In this document: in pieces, positions 1 to 9,631 of the stretch
Layout: each line of letters starts with the position of its first letter
How positions within the stretch are numbered: the first letter of the stretch is position 1
Source: Cytobacillus pseudoceanisediminis
GTDB taxonomy: Bacteria; Bacillota; Bacilli; Bacillales; Cytobacillaceae
NCBI RefSeq assembly: GCF_023516215.1
Contig: NZ_CP097349.1
Span: 744,001 to 808,000 of the forward strand
DNA length: 64,000 nucleotides
Reading direction: 5' to 3'
Program-made: the position numbers and the translations under genes
Notes under the pieces: generated by a model
Seen by the model: only the letters and a program-made list of their open reading frames with translations
The model's database searches: none
Told to the model about the DNA's origin: nothing

Positions 1-164
1 TATCCAAAGGCTTAGGACTGGACAGATTAGGGACTCCACTGGTTATTAAAGGAGCACAGAAATGCAGCGGAAATATTCTGGAGCTGGTGAACGAAACGAA
101 AAAAATTGCCGCCGGTTCTAATTCTGCTATAATTAAAATTGATAATAAGGAGTTTCAGGCATAG
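1..164 (+). CDS. C-terminal end of an unidentified protein (5' truncated by window)
   Basis: An open frame enters from the left edge with codons starting at base 3 and ends at TAG 162-164, giving about 53 residues that end NKEFQA. The composition is that of a normal folded domain (LVIKGAQKCSGNILELVNE is the most distinctive part). I do not recognise the family with confidence. A CapA-like polyglutamate or envelope protein is one possibility, but nothing visible proves it. The frame is closed by a stop followed by a non-coding stretch, so it is the end of a gene and not noise. Confidence 0.5.
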   Translation, partial: SKGLGLDRLGTPLVIKGAQKCSGNILELVNETKKIAAGSNSAIIKIDNKEFQA

Positions 165-434
165 ACAGTAAGAACCACCCTGATATTCAGATGGTTCTTT
201 TCTTTTGCAGGTAACTATCCGGACAGAAAAAGCCTAGTTTCTTAATATAAATATAGTATCAGTCTGTCGGTCTTAAAATTTCCAGCAGCAGCTCTAACAG
301 CTCTTAAAAACTTATGGAATGTTAGTTTTGCAGGAGTAAGCAAATAATAAAAAGTATTATTAAACCCCCATAATATAAAGAATCTCCTTCGTATTCTTTG
401 AATATAATCAATCAAAAGTCTCGAGGGGAAAAAT
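165..434. other. Intergenic region, no gene seen
   Basis: AT-rich spacer between the left-edge gene and the secreted protein at 435. A short hairpin-like stretch near 173-205 (GGTTCTT and similar repeats around a T-rich tract) could end the first gene. I see no RNA gene or convincing ORF here. Confidence 0.4.
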
Positions 435-1052
435 ATGAAATCACCAGCTAAGGGGGCCCTTGCCATGGTATTTGCAGGGGCTATAACGTTTTCTGTTGCC
501 AATGGCATGCTGAAAGCTACTAAACTTTTTTCAGAGGAACACTCTTCTGTTTTATCAGGTATTCAACAAAAATCTGAAGTAAACAGACAAATTGATGAAA
601 AGTCAGAAGCAAACATACTGGCTGTGCAAGAGAATGCGAAACAAAAAACGGTTACAGAAGATGCTCCTGATTTTGAAGAATCATTAAAAAAGGAAAAGAA
701 TAGCGATAAGATGATTGTTGCTGTTCATACGAATACCGAAAAATCCAATCGGAAACCTGCTGTAAATCCTGTTTCAAAAGCTGTATCTGTCTCAAACGAA
801 AAACCTTCGGCACCGGAGCCTGCCTCTGCACCTGCGGGAAGCAAGACAACAACTGAAGCATCAAAACCTGAGACCAGCACACAAGATCCAAACACACCTG
901 CCTCTGGCACGGGAGGAGGAAGCATAATAAATCCTGCTGCAAAAACACTTAACCATGGCCAGCAGGTTTCCCAAGCCGCAAAAGAAAAAGCTGAGAGTAA
1001 TCGGGTTAGCAAAGGAAAAGAAGACAAAGAAAACAATGGGAAAAATCATTAA
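435..1052 (+). CDS. Secreted or membrane-anchored low-complexity protein
   Basis: 205 residues starting at ATG 435 after a GAGGGGAA ribosome binding site. Residues about 8-28 form one hydrophobic segment (ALAMVFAGAITFSV), read as an uncleaved signal or N-terminal anchor. The rest is strongly hydrophilic, rich in Lys, Glu, Ser, Ala and Pro, with no Cys, and looks disordered (PAPEPASAPAG, GTGGGS). The C-terminus is very basic (GKEDKENNGKNH). No enzymatic motif is visible. It faces the large polysaccharide-modifying gene convergently, so a wall-associated or matrix role is possible but only inferred. Family unknown. Confidence 0.75.
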   Translation: MKSPAKGALAMVFAGAITFSVANGMLKATKLFSEEHSSVLSGIQQKSEVNRQIDEKSEANILAVQENAKQKTVTEDAPDFEESLKKEKNSDKMIVAVHTNTEKSNRKPAVNPVSKAVSVSNEKPSAPEPASAPAGSKTTTEASKPETSTQDPNTPASGTGGGSIINPAAKTLNHGQQVSQAAKEKAESNRVSKGKEDKENNGKNH

Positions 1053-1060
1053 ACCTCAGG

Positions 1061-1090
1061 AAGGATCATCAGGAGACGGTGGTCCTTTTT
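1061..1090 (+). terminator. Rho-independent terminator of the 435-1052 gene
   Basis: AAGGATCA pairs with TGGTCCTT (one G-T wobble) around an 11-base loop and runs into TTTTT, 8 bases after the stop. Confidence 0.8.
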
Positions 1091-1116
1091 CCTTTATAGG
1101 TATTAGATTATACAGC

Positions 1117-1144
1117 AAAAAGGCCTTCCCCAAATGGGAAAGGC
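1117..1144 (-). terminator. Terminator of the large polysaccharide gene
   Basis: On the minus strand GCCTTTCCC pairs with GGGGAAGGC and is followed by TTTTT, just beyond the stop at 1153. Confidence 0.8.
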
Positions 1145-1152
1145 TCTTGAAT

Positions 1153-4100
1153 TCATTTAATATTCATAATGGAATTATCCTGAGTTACATTGCCTTTTCG
1201 TTTAAGTTTATTCCAGCCAACGGCTACTCCTTTTATAGCGGAGAAGATCGATTTTACCACAACATAAGTCATCAGCTGTTTATATAAAATTCGCTGCAGA
1301 AACAATGAGACTAGTGGTTTAGGGCTTTCTTTCTCCAGCCTGAACGCATAAAGGGAGGCGAAGAAATCCATCAAGTAGAATAGGACAAATCCAATGGCTG
1401 CTTTTTCAGGGTTTGGGCTGAAAAGGGCAAAGATGAACAATATATCTGCAATAGGAGAAATGGTTTGATAAACATATTGAAAAAGCCACATGTTAGGCAA
1501 GGCTACATATCCTAATGAATGATGTTTTTTGTTAAATAATGCCGCGCGATGTTTCCAAAGGCATTGGAGAGTGCCATATACCCATCGGTAGCGCTGCTTT
1601 GCCAGGCTTTTAATATCTTCAGGCACCTCTGTATAAGCATAAGCCTTTTCTTCGAACTCAATTTTCTTACCTTTGCGCAATAGTGCAAGTGTGATATCCG
1701 TATCTTCTGCAAGGGTATCCTCTCTAAAGTAACCAGCCTCTTCAACCGCAGACTTTTTCCATGCACCGATGGCACCTGGTACTACGGTAATGCAATTAAG
1801 AGCCGCAAAGGCTCTTCTTTCCAAATTAAAGCCTGTCACATATTCAATATGCTGCCAATTCGTCAGGAGATTCCCCTTATTCCCAACCTTTACATTACCT
1901 GAAACAGCAGCCACTTGATTATCTTTAAAATGGCTAACAAGTAAAGAGATGGCGTTTTCAGCAATGAGTGTATCGGCATCTAATGCAATTACTATTTCCC
2001 CTTAGCTTCCTTAAATCCAAGGTTTACAGCCGAGGATTTTCCGCCATTGGGTTTTTTAATTAACCGGACGCAAGGAGTGTCCGCAAAAGTTTCTTCAACT
2101 GCACGAGCAGTATGATCCTTTGAGCCATCGTCGATTATCAGTATCTCTAAATCCGGATAGTCACTGGATAAAATAGAATCTACAGTTTTGCAAATTACTT
2201 TTTCTTCATTATAAGCTGCAATTACAACACTGACATAAGGAGTAAAGCCAGGGTCAATCCGGGTCTCTTTATACCTTTTGACCTGTTTCCAGGATAGGAA
2301 AACAAGAAATAGAATGCGCAAAACACCTAAGAGGATGGCTGAGTAAAACAAAAAGCTAAGTCCAGTGTTCCAGCTTTTAATGACCTTAAATACCGCCATA
2401 TCATAAACAGAATAAGGGTTTTCCTGATCAGCAAAAGGCATGATTTCGGTATCTCTTTTCCCAATTAAACCGGCAGTTGTCGTAAATGTGTAGCCTCTAT
2501 TTTTAAGAGTTTCAATAATTACCGGAAGGGCTTCCACTGTTTTGGAGCGGTCACCGCCAGCATCATGAAGCAAAATGACGTTACCTTCGGCCAGCTGATC
2601 CAATGTTCGATTTACAAGGTCATCTGCTGAAGATCCTTGCCAATCACCCGAGTCAATGGATTGGCCGACCATGGTATAGCCCAGATTCTGAGCTTCCATA
2701 ATAGGAAGCTGTTCGTTTCTTGTGCCCAGTTCCGTATCTGCTATGTATGGAGGGCGAAAAAGAGTCATAGAATGACCTGTTATGCCTTGAATTAAGCGCT
2801 GTGTTGCATTCAATTCCATTCGTAAACGAGATGGTGTGATGGATGTAATATCAGGGTGTGTAAAGGTATGATTTCCGATTTCATGTCCCTCATCATAAAT
2901 TCTGTTAACCAGCTGGGGATGCATCAATGCATTTTCTCCAACAATAAAAAAGGTGCCTTTTACCTCATACCTCTTCAATATATCCAATATTTTTGGTGTG
3001 TAGTCTGGATCAGGACCGTCATCAAAAGTAAGGACGATTTCTTTTTTGCTGGAGTTTCCATGGCGGATTACTTCAAAAGGCTTTGGATATTTAACATAGC
3101 TTTCCTTTTTTATCATTCCATTGGAATCCATCTCAAAGGTTCTTTTTCCTTTTTCAGCTTGTGAAGCGATTTTCAATATCTCTCCGTTACCTGTATGAAG
3201 TGCTGAGGAATGACTTTCAAAGGCACTTAGCATTTGAGATGGATTAATGATTTCCTTAGGCTTGTTAATAAAACTCCAGATAGAGGGATCCTCAGAACCG
3301 AGCCGCCATATTGCTATTCCGGTAGAGCCGCCATTAATCGCAAGGTTCATCTGGTTATAAAAAGTAGCAGCATCCAAAAACCAGACAGTATGATTTTTTC
3401 CATCTTCTTTATAGCGTAAGTAGGGGTTTCCAGCATTCATACTCCAATTAATATTAAGGTTCGCCTCGCTGCCCAGCTTCATGATATCTCCAAAAGTCAT
3501 GTCAGCTGCGGGCTTATCCGAACCTTCTTCCCAGTCGTAACCGTATGTTCCTAAGCCTGCTACCAATTTTCCGGATGGAATATCAGCTTGATTCAAGTTC
3601 TCCTTAACCCAATCGGTTTGAGCGACAGGGCCTGGTGTGCTCATGGAATAATGCTGGTCATAGAGCATGACAATCACTCGGTCAGCGTATTTTGCTAAAG
3701 AAGTATAATCGTAGCTTTCGTCATTGGGCGGAACATCCAATGTCACCATAAAGCCTTCTTTGTGGAAGGCTTTATAAACTTTACTCATGAACTGAGTAAA
3801 ATGATCCCTGTCGGCTGGTTTAATTGCTTCAAAGTCTATATTTATACCATCAAAGCCATTTGTTATCACATAAGAAAGCATTTCTTTAATAAAGAGATCG
3901 TCAGCACCTGGGGCAGTGAATAACCGGTGAAGAACATCTGAATCCCATTTGTTGTCTATAAAATTATTCACTAATGGCAGAATCTTAATTTCATGTTTAT
4001 TTGCTTCTTTTACTATGGACCGGTCAATTGAAGACTTGAGCTTTAGATCTGGAGTAACCTGCATCCACTCAGGGACTAGAGTGGTTATGGACTCTTTATT

Positions 4101-4856
4101 TTTCTTGAAGGATGTTTTACTATTCTTGTCCCAATTGACATAGAATCCATACACTTCTTGCTTTCGTGCAATTTGTGCCATCTTTGGCTTTTCTGAAATA
4201 GCCGCTGAAGAAGTTGTCTTTTGAATCTGTGATGCCAATTCTTCTTCATTGAAGGGCTTATTTATCGGATTGATCCCGGAACTTGATACGCTTTGATCTA
4301 GATGCAGTTCAGGAAGCTTTGGAGCTGTATTTAAACTCTGTATGAAAAATGTCGATATAACAGCAATTAATAGGATGAAGCCAGCGCTCATTCGCTTAAT
4401 CAGGGACCATCGCATTTTAGCAGGATCAAGAAATATATATTCCTGCTTTCCCTCGTTTTTTTTCAGACCCAGGTTATAAAACCAGTGGAAGAAAAAATAG
4501 CAGACTAGTCCAACCAAGCCTCCGAAGACTCCTGATGCAATTGATTCCGAGGTTACTATTTTGGTTTTAAGTGATGAAATGAACCAGTACTCTTCAAATG
4601 GGCCAAAATCCATGAAAGGCAGCTCGTGTATGTAGGGTATAAAAACAGTAATCAGAGTGCCCAGGAATAAGGCAATAATATTTAGGCGCAGCAGCAGTGA
4701 ACAAACAAACAATAATGGAATACTAAAACTTTCCAAAGGTAAAAATGCCAGAAAAAACCCTAGAGTGCTTGCAATCGCTCCTGCATTTCCGGAGACAGGT
4801 GCAAACAAAGATCTGACAATCCACCTGAAAAAACGATCCACATTCATTCCCCCCAA
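1153..4856 (-). CDS. Tripartite GH18-like / polysaccharide deacetylase / GT2 synthase (one frameshift)
   Basis: About 1,234 residues if a one-base gap is repaired. Order: N-terminal membrane segments (about 30-75, 108-130, 152-170; the first part resembles DUF2062); a GH18-like domain (about 235-545) with the catalytic-type motif DGINIDFE near residue 335; a NodB deacetylase domain (about 605-830) with TFDDGP near 610 and HTFTHP near 664; and a GT2 domain from about 870 (VVIAAYNEE, DDGSKD), with QRYRW near 1086 and C-terminal membrane segments. This is the logic of PNAG-type exopolysaccharide machinery (synthase, deacetylase, hydrolase) in one chain. The reading frame is broken at 1998-2001, where GGGG replaces the five G needed to read G-E-I-V-I-A; the 3' part then continues intact. 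Substrate is inferred to be a beta-linked N-acetylhexosamine polymer. Start ATG 4856 is the first good in-frame start; it follows AACTTTTGGGGGGA-type purines. Confidence 0.85.
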
Positions 4857-5071
4857 AAGTAATGTCGAATTATCTATAATAATTTAATAGCTTTTGGAGT
4901 GTATGCTCCAAACATCCAATGGGTCAATTTTTCGACAAAAAATGACCATCAACAAAAATTTAGGTTGTGGTTCTTTAATTTTGGGGGTGGGATAAAAAAA
5001 TGTGTTTGCTTTTTTATGGTATTTAACGCGATTTACCATGGTTTAATGTAAGTAAGTGATAATTGTTTCAA
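4857..5071. other. Intergenic, AT-rich promoter region
   Basis: The promoter of the minus-strand polysaccharide gene should lie here, and so should the 3' end of the tetR-type gene. TTGGGGGTGGGATAAAAAAATG is conspicuous but has no ORF. No RNA structure recognised. Confidence 0.35.
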
Positions 5072-5674
5072 TTAAGTTAATTTGAACACCTTATCACCTT
5101 GTCTGCTCTGTAAGATTTCCAGCAGCTGTTCCGACATATAATTTGAGTCATATTCAAACCCATGATTTATCCATTCCGTAATCATTCCCAGCATGGCATG
5201 TACATAGAAGCTTGCCTGCAGTTCACGATTAATTTTGGGGTTAAACTGTACACCTTTAAGGTCTCTCAAAGTTACCTCTTTCAGTACATCGCACAATTTG
5301 CTCTGCAATCCAGATAATGCATTGGATTTTACCATTAGGGAATAGAATTCTTTTTTATGACTGACATGTTCAAAGATTTTAATGGCAGAAGAGGTAAGGG
5401 TCTTTAACTCGAAGGTTTCTGTGTCCTTATATGGTTCGCGATAGGAAGAGATTAGGTCTGCTATAACATCATCGACAATTTCATCAAGGAGATCTTCTTT
5501 GTATTCATAGTGCTTATAAAAGGTCCCCCTGTTGAGATTGGCTGTCTTCACGATATCTGTTACAGTTATTTTCTTGAATTCTTTCGTCTGCATTAAGGAT
5601 AATAGGGCATCCATTAAGGCTTGTTTAGATTTAGTTATTCTTCGGTCAATAGGGAGATTTTGCTTATTGGACAT
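5072..5674 (-). CDS. TetR family transcriptional regulator
   Basis: 200 residues. The N-terminal HTH is typical: QALMDALLSLMQTKEF, then KKITVTDIVKTANLNRGTFYKHY, the TetR signature with aromatic YKHY. The C-terminal ligand-binding half is all-helical and resembles the TetR_C_7/DhaS-like group. I start at ATG 5674 because GGAGG (5681-5685) stands 7 bases before it; the longer frame from 5722 has no ribosome site and would overlap the divergent promoter. The gene is divergent from the SDR at 5857, so it probably represses that gene and itself. Inducer unknown. Confidence 0.9.
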   Translation of the reverse strand: MSNKQNLPIDRRITKSKQALMDALLSLMQTKEFKKITVTDIVKTANLNRGTFYKHYEYKEDLLDEIVDDVIADLISSYREPYKDTETFELKTLTSSAIKIFEHVSHKKEFYSLMVKSNALSGLQSKLCDVLKEVTLRDLKGVQFNPKINRELQASFYVHAMLGMITEWINHGFEYDSNYMSEQLLEILQSRQGDKVFKLT

Positions 5675-5764
5675 AAATGGCCTCCATTGTAGAAATTGGA
5701 TGAAAAAATGATCAAAATACAATGAATGTGTTCAATAGTAGACAAATTGCCGTTCATTTGCTGA

Positions 5765-5793
5765 TTGAATGGAAGGTTTTATTACCATATTAT
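5765..5793 (+). promoter_or_regulatory. SigA-type promoter of the SDR gene
   Basis: TTGAAT (5765-5770), 17-base spacer, TATTAT (5788-5793). It lies in the tetR/SDR divergent region, 64 bases before the chosen SDR start. Confidence 0.6.
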
Positions 5794-5856
5794 AAAGGTG
5801 TAAGAGATAATCAACAAGTGTTCACTAAAACATTCAACCGAACGGAGGAAGTCTTT

Positions 5857-6618
5857 ATGAAGCTTCAGGATAAAGTAGCGATTGTAACAGGTGCAGCATC
5901 AGGAATGGGAAAAGCGATTGCGGAGTTGTACGCAAGGGAAGGTGCAAGTGTCATTGCAGCTGACCTGAACCTGGAAGGGGCAGAGGCTGTGGCAAAGGGA
6001 ATTACTGAGAATGGCGGAAAAGCCAAAGCTGTTCAGGTTAATGTTTCAAAACAAGCAGATATTGAAGGAATGATAGATGCAGCAGTACATGAATTTGGAA
6101 CGCTGGATATCCTGGTGAATAACGCAGGGATTATGGACGGATTTGAACCCGTTGGAGACATCCAGGACGAACGATGGGATTTAATATTTGATATCAATAC
6201 GAAGGGCGTCATGCGCGCCATGCGAAAAGCCATCCCGCTCTTTTTAGAAAAAGGGAAAGGGGTAATCATCAATACTGCTTCTACAGGCGGATTGAATGGT
6301 GCCCATGCGGGAGCTGCTTATGGGGCTTCAAAGCATGCAGTTATAGGGCTTACGAAAAACACTGCCTATATGTACGCAAACAGCGGCATCCGCTGTAACG
6401 CCATTGCACCAGGCGGAGTGGAAACAAACATCGCTGCTTCAATGAAAAACCTGAACGAATTTGGATTCGGCCGTACAAAAGCTGTTCAGGGTGTAATGCC
6501 AAGAGTCGGAAAGCCGGAGGAAATTGCACAGGTCGCATTATTCCTGGCATCTGATGATTCCAGCTTTGTTAATGGATCCGTGATTGTTGCTGATGGCGGG
6601 TGGACTGCAGCATTCTAA
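5857..6618 (+). CDS. Short-chain dehydrogenase/reductase (FabG-like)
   Basis: 253 residues, the classical SDR length. Cofactor loop TGAASGMG near residue 13, NNAG near 87, catalytic YGASK near 155, and the C-terminal VNGSVIVADGGWT. Start ATG 5857 is set by GGAGG 9 bases upstream (AACGGAGGAAG). The Rossmann fold and the Asp after the second strand (ADLN) suggest NAD(H) over NADP(H). It is divergent from, and probably repressed by, the TetR regulator at 5072. Substrate cannot be read from sequence. Confidence 0.9.
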   Translation: MKLQDKVAIVTGAASGMGKAIAELYAREGASVIAADLNLEGAEAVAKGITENGGKAKAVQVNVSKQADIEGMIDAAVHEFGTLDILVNNAGIMDGFEPVGDIQDERWDLIFDINTKGVMRAMRKAIPLFLEKGKGVIINTASTGGLNGAHAGAAYGASKHAVIGLTKNTAYMYANSGIRCNAIAPGGVETNIAASMKNLNEFGFGRTKAVQGVMPRVGKPEEIAQVALFLASDDSSFVNGSVIVADGGWTAAF

Positions 6619-6643
6619 AGGGTAATCATATTTAAAAATGGTG

Positions 6644-6677
6644 AGGCATCAAATCATGATGATTTGGTGCCTTTTTT
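6644..6677 (+). terminator. Strong terminator after the SDR gene
   Basis: GGCATCAAATCA pairs with TGATTTGGTGCC across a three-base loop, followed by TTTTTT. Confidence 0.9.
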
Positions 6678-6818
6678 CGCGACATATAAGCTAACTGGTT
6701 TTGGCCGTGTCTTGATTCATGCATAGCTGCCAAATTCATAAAAGAATCATAATCTGAAGTTGTCCGGCAGTATGATAAAGTAATAACTTTTTGGCAGATC
6801 CCCAGGAGGAGAATAGGT

Positions 6819-8295
6819 ATGGTCTTTTATCGGGATCCACAGGTAAATACAGAAGAAATGCTATCCATCATCAGAAACGGTCTCGGCATTTCTAAGGTCC
6901 AAAAAAATAATCGTTGTCGGAGCCGGTATGTCAGGTCTTGTTGCCGCTTCCCTGCTGAAGGCAGCAGGGCATGATGTGACGGTTTTAGAGGCAACACAAA
7001 GGGTTGGCGGCAGAATATTTACAATGAGAGAACCTTTTATGGACGGAATGTATCTGGATGTGGGAGCCATGCGCATTCCTCATACCCACCCTTTAGTTTT
7101 GGAATATATAAAAAAATTCCGCTTAAAGGTAAATGAATTCCGGAACACAACTCCCCAGGATCTTATCTTTGCCAATGGCATTAAAATAAATCGCACCATA
7201 TATCAGCAAAACCCTGATATCCTGCGTTATCCTGTTGCTCCGCATGAAAAGGGGAAGACGGCGGAGGAGCTGCTTACGATGGCCATTAAGCCAGTAGCAG
7301 ATTTTATTAATCAAAACCCTGCTCAAAATTGGAATATTATAGTGAGAGAATTTGACCGGTATCCGATGAGCTTCTTTCTCAGATACAACCCGGTTGGACC
7401 GAGTTTATCACCTGGTGCCCTTGAAAGCATTAAAGTTTTGCTTGGTCTGGAAGGCTTCCCGGAGTTGTCGTTTCCTGCGATTCTGCGGGAACTGCTTCCT
7501 TTATTTAGCCCGGACATTCATTTTTATGAAGTAGAAGGAGGGAATGACAAGCTTCCAAATGCATTTTTGCCCCAGTTAAAAGAAGACCTTTATTTCGGTT
7601 ACCAAATGACAAAAATAGAACAGGATCCTCAGCAGGTTACAATCCATGCCAGACATACCTTGAGTCAAAAACCTTTGACGGTCAGTGGTGATCTTGCCAT
7701 CTTAACTATACCTTTCTCCTTGCTGTCCTTCGTTGAAATCGTTCCCCGGCAATCATTTTCCCCTAATAAATGGAAAGCCATCAGGGAACTGCATTATGTT
7801 TCCTCCACGAAAATTGGGCTGCAGTTTAAACAGCGTTTTTGGGAACGCGAAGGTTTGCAGGGAGGAAAGCTGATGACAGATCTGCCCATTCGGTTCGCTG
7901 CCTATCCGAGCCATCTGATTGGATCTTCAGGTTCCGGCATCATTATGGCAAGCTATACATGGGAAGATGATACTTTATCCTGGGATAACCTTAAAGAAGG
8001 AGATCGGATTCGGAATGCCCTTGACAACTTGGCTGTCGTTCATGGCAATCAGGTTTACGAGTATTTCTTAACAGGCGCCTCCCATAGCTGGTCACAATAT
8101 CCGTTTTCTGGCGGAGCCTTCTCCATGTTCAAACCGAACCAGGAAACTGAGCTATTCCCATTTATTCCTGTTCCGGAGGGAAGAGTCCATTTCGCCGGGG
8201 ATCACACGTCCCTAGCCCCGGGATGGATTGAAGGGGCAATTCAATCAGGAATAAGGGTTGCACGTGAAGTAACCGATTTGCCCCGCAGCTATTAG
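6819..8295 (+). CDS. Flavin monoamine oxidase / L-amino-acid oxidase family (frameshift in A7)
   Basis: About 491 residues if one A is dropped. The likely start is ATG 6819 behind CCAGGAGGAG. The N-terminal segment (YRDPQVNTEEMLSIIRNGL) resembles the leader of B. subtilis YobN-type oxidases. The FAD dinucleotide motif VVGAGMSGLVAASLL starts at about residue 33, and GGRIFT follows. C-terminal FAD motif: VHFAGDHTSLAPGWIEGAIQSG. The leader and the FAD domain are in different frames: the shift falls at the A7 run 6901-6907. An in-frame start at ATG 6928 would delete the GxGxxG loop, so it is unlikely to give an active enzyme. Role: FAD-dependent oxidative deamination of an amine or amino acid, releasing H2O2 and ammonia (family knowledge). 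Confidence 0.85.
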
Positions 8296-8346
8296 GGGAG
8301 GCAAAAGCTAAAATGCGACAGGAATGTCTGTTTTTGACGTTAAAAT

Positions 8347-8369
8347 GTGCCATTGGATAGGCACTTTTT
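8347..8369 (+). terminator. Terminator of the amine oxidase gene
   Basis: GTGCC, 8-base loop, GGCAC, then TTTTT. Confidence 0.75.
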
Positions 8370-8400
8370 AACGATTTTCCAACAAATTGTACAAGACAGC

Positions 8401-8414
8401 TGTAAACGCTTTCA
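8401..8414 (+). promoter_or_regulatory. CcpA catabolite-responsive element (cre)
   Basis: TGTAAACGCTTTCA matches the cre consensus TGWNANCGNTNWCA at every defined position. It lies two bases before a TATAAT-like -10 (8416-8421) and 42 bases before the small CxxC protein start, so repression by CcpA-HPr(Ser-P) is the natural reading. Confidence 0.75.
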
Positions 8415-8455
8415 ATATAATTGAAATAACAGATAGGAAAGGGGGATGCGTTCAA

Positions 8456-8587
8456 ATGGAACTTTTAATGGAAAAATGTGAACATGGCCAGCAGGAAGAA
8501 CCTTGTGAAAAGTGTGCCCCTAATCCAGAAGGGGAAGAGAGTTACGATACCTCTGATTATGACTATCATAAGAGACTGTGGTTCTAA
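8456..8587 (+). CDS. Small Cys-rich protein, possible zinc knuckle
   Basis: 43 residues starting at ATG 8456 behind AAAGGGGG. It holds the metal-ligand-like pattern C-x-H near residue 8 (KCEHGQ) followed by C-E-K-C (PCEKCAPNP), then an acidic tail rich in Tyr and Asp ending HKRLWF. C-x-H/CxxC spacing suggests zinc binding; no catalytic motif. The cre box just upstream suggests expression when preferred sugars are absent. Function unknown. Confidence 0.65.
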   Translation: MELLMEKCEHGQQEEPCEKCAPNPEGEESYDTSDYDYHKRLWF

Positions 8588-8597
8588 GAAAAGCGAA

Positions 8598-8644
8598 AGC
8601 GCCTTGCCCGCCCCCGTTTTGAGACCTCGGGGGGGGCAGGTGCT
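8598..8644. repeat. Long GC-rich imperfect hairpin, repeat-like
   Basis: AGCGCCTTGCCCGCCCCCG (8598-8616) pairs with CGGGGGGGGCAGGTGCT (8628-8644). It is followed by GAAGCTGGAC. The block is far more GC-rich than its surroundings. From memory, similar AGCGCCTTG...GCTGGAC blocks recur in Bacillus intergenic regions; that is recollection, not a search. Confidence 0.5.
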
Positions 8645-8675
8645 GAAGCTGGACAATTACAAATTGTTGTATGTT

Positions 8676-8712
8676 AAAAAACACTTGGAGAAAATTTTTC
8701 CCAAGTGTTTTT
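8676..8712. terminator. Bidirectional terminator
   Basis: ACACTTGG (8681-8688) pairs with CCAAGTGT (8701-8708). A-run on the left and T-run on the right let it serve both the small CxxC gene and the minus-strand hydroxylase gene, whose stop is 5 bases away. Confidence 0.85.
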
Positions 8713-8716
8713 CTAT

Positions 8717-9360
8717 CTATAATTTTTTTCTCCTCATCCATTGCGTAGCAGCCCATTTATCACCCATGACAACAGGTGCTCCTCCATGAAGTGTCAGGTC
8801 GTTTAAGTTCTGATCATTATAAAAGTATTCAAAATAAACAGCCATGCCTTTTTGTGGAGAAACGGAGAAGTTAAGCTTGGGAAAATACGTTTCCCCGCCC
8901 TGTTCCACATCATTCAGGTACATGACAAGCGTGCTGATTCTAGGATTGCTTGCTGCTCTGCTGGTCGAAGAGAAGAAGTCAAAATGAGCTTTATATTCCT
9001 GGCCTATTTTATAGTTAAGGATCTGCAGCCCTTCACCATGCTCAACTGGAATGTTCATGATTTGAGATATTCTTTTTTCGATTCTGGCGACAATTTCATT
9101 TTCCCCTTCATGGAAAAAGTGCTGCTGCTGGTTCGCAGTTCATCAACTTCAAGGGAGTTGGCAACTTTTGAACGCTGCATGCGATCTTTTGATTGCTGAA
9201 TCAGCTGGTCACATTCTTCATCGCTCAGCACATTTCCCAGAATCACGATCAATGGTTCTGCTAATTTGGCAATTATATGAATTTCTCGATCTTCTGTAAT
9301 TATTTTATTTCCAACATGATCAAAAATCGTTAGTTCTTTATTAGATGCATCCATTGCCAT
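8717..9360 (-). CDS. Prolyl 4-hydroxylase-like 2OG-Fe(II) dioxygenase (frameshift in A5)
   Basis: About 214 residues when one base is restored. The N-terminal part has LSDEECDQLI; the C-terminal part carries the 2OG-Fe(II) core: YKAHFDFF (H-x-D iron ligands), STLVMYLNDVEQGGETYFP, and the distal LTLHGGAPV His followed by KWAATQW. This closely follows the short bacterial P4H of Bacillus anthracis. The two halves are in different frames; adding one base at the A5 run 9114-9118 (plus strand) restores F-F-H-E-G-E-N-E-I and a full-length enzyme. Start ATG 9360 is favoured by AGAGG 9 bases upstream. Expected role: hydroxylation of proline in a peptide or collagen-like protein. Confidence 0.8.
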
Positions 9361-9369
9361 GTACATCAA

Positions 9370-9631
9370 CCTCTTTTTATTTAGTTTTCTGAAAATTCGA
9401 TATATTAAGGAGCTGCTTGAAGTATTCCTATTTGTGCGTTCCTTCCTCCTAAATAAATGGATGTCTGCAGCAGTTTTTCAACAGGCTGAATTTATTTTAC
9501 ACTCTGATATGAAGGAATTCTATCTTTTTTTACTGGTAAACTATTAAAATAGAAAGGAGGCTTCTGCATTTTATTGATTTTCCGGAATATATTTCAATAC
9601 ATAAGCCAGTCTTAACAAAAGGAGATGGCCA
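9370..9631. other. Intergenic, nothing recognised
   Basis: AT-rich spacer holding the divergent promoters of the hydroxylase and the YitT-like gene. GAAAGGAGG at 9551 precedes no usable start. No stable hairpin or ORF of note. Confidence 0.35.

Noticed and set aside
955..1287. 110-residue ORF overlapping the secreted protein and terminators
   Set aside because: Runs through two terminators and antisense of the polysaccharide gene; shadow frame.
5722..5856. Longer N-terminus for the SDR at 5857
   Set aside because: No ribosome site at 5722, region contains the promoter, and SDR proteins start at MKLQDKVAIVTG-like positions.
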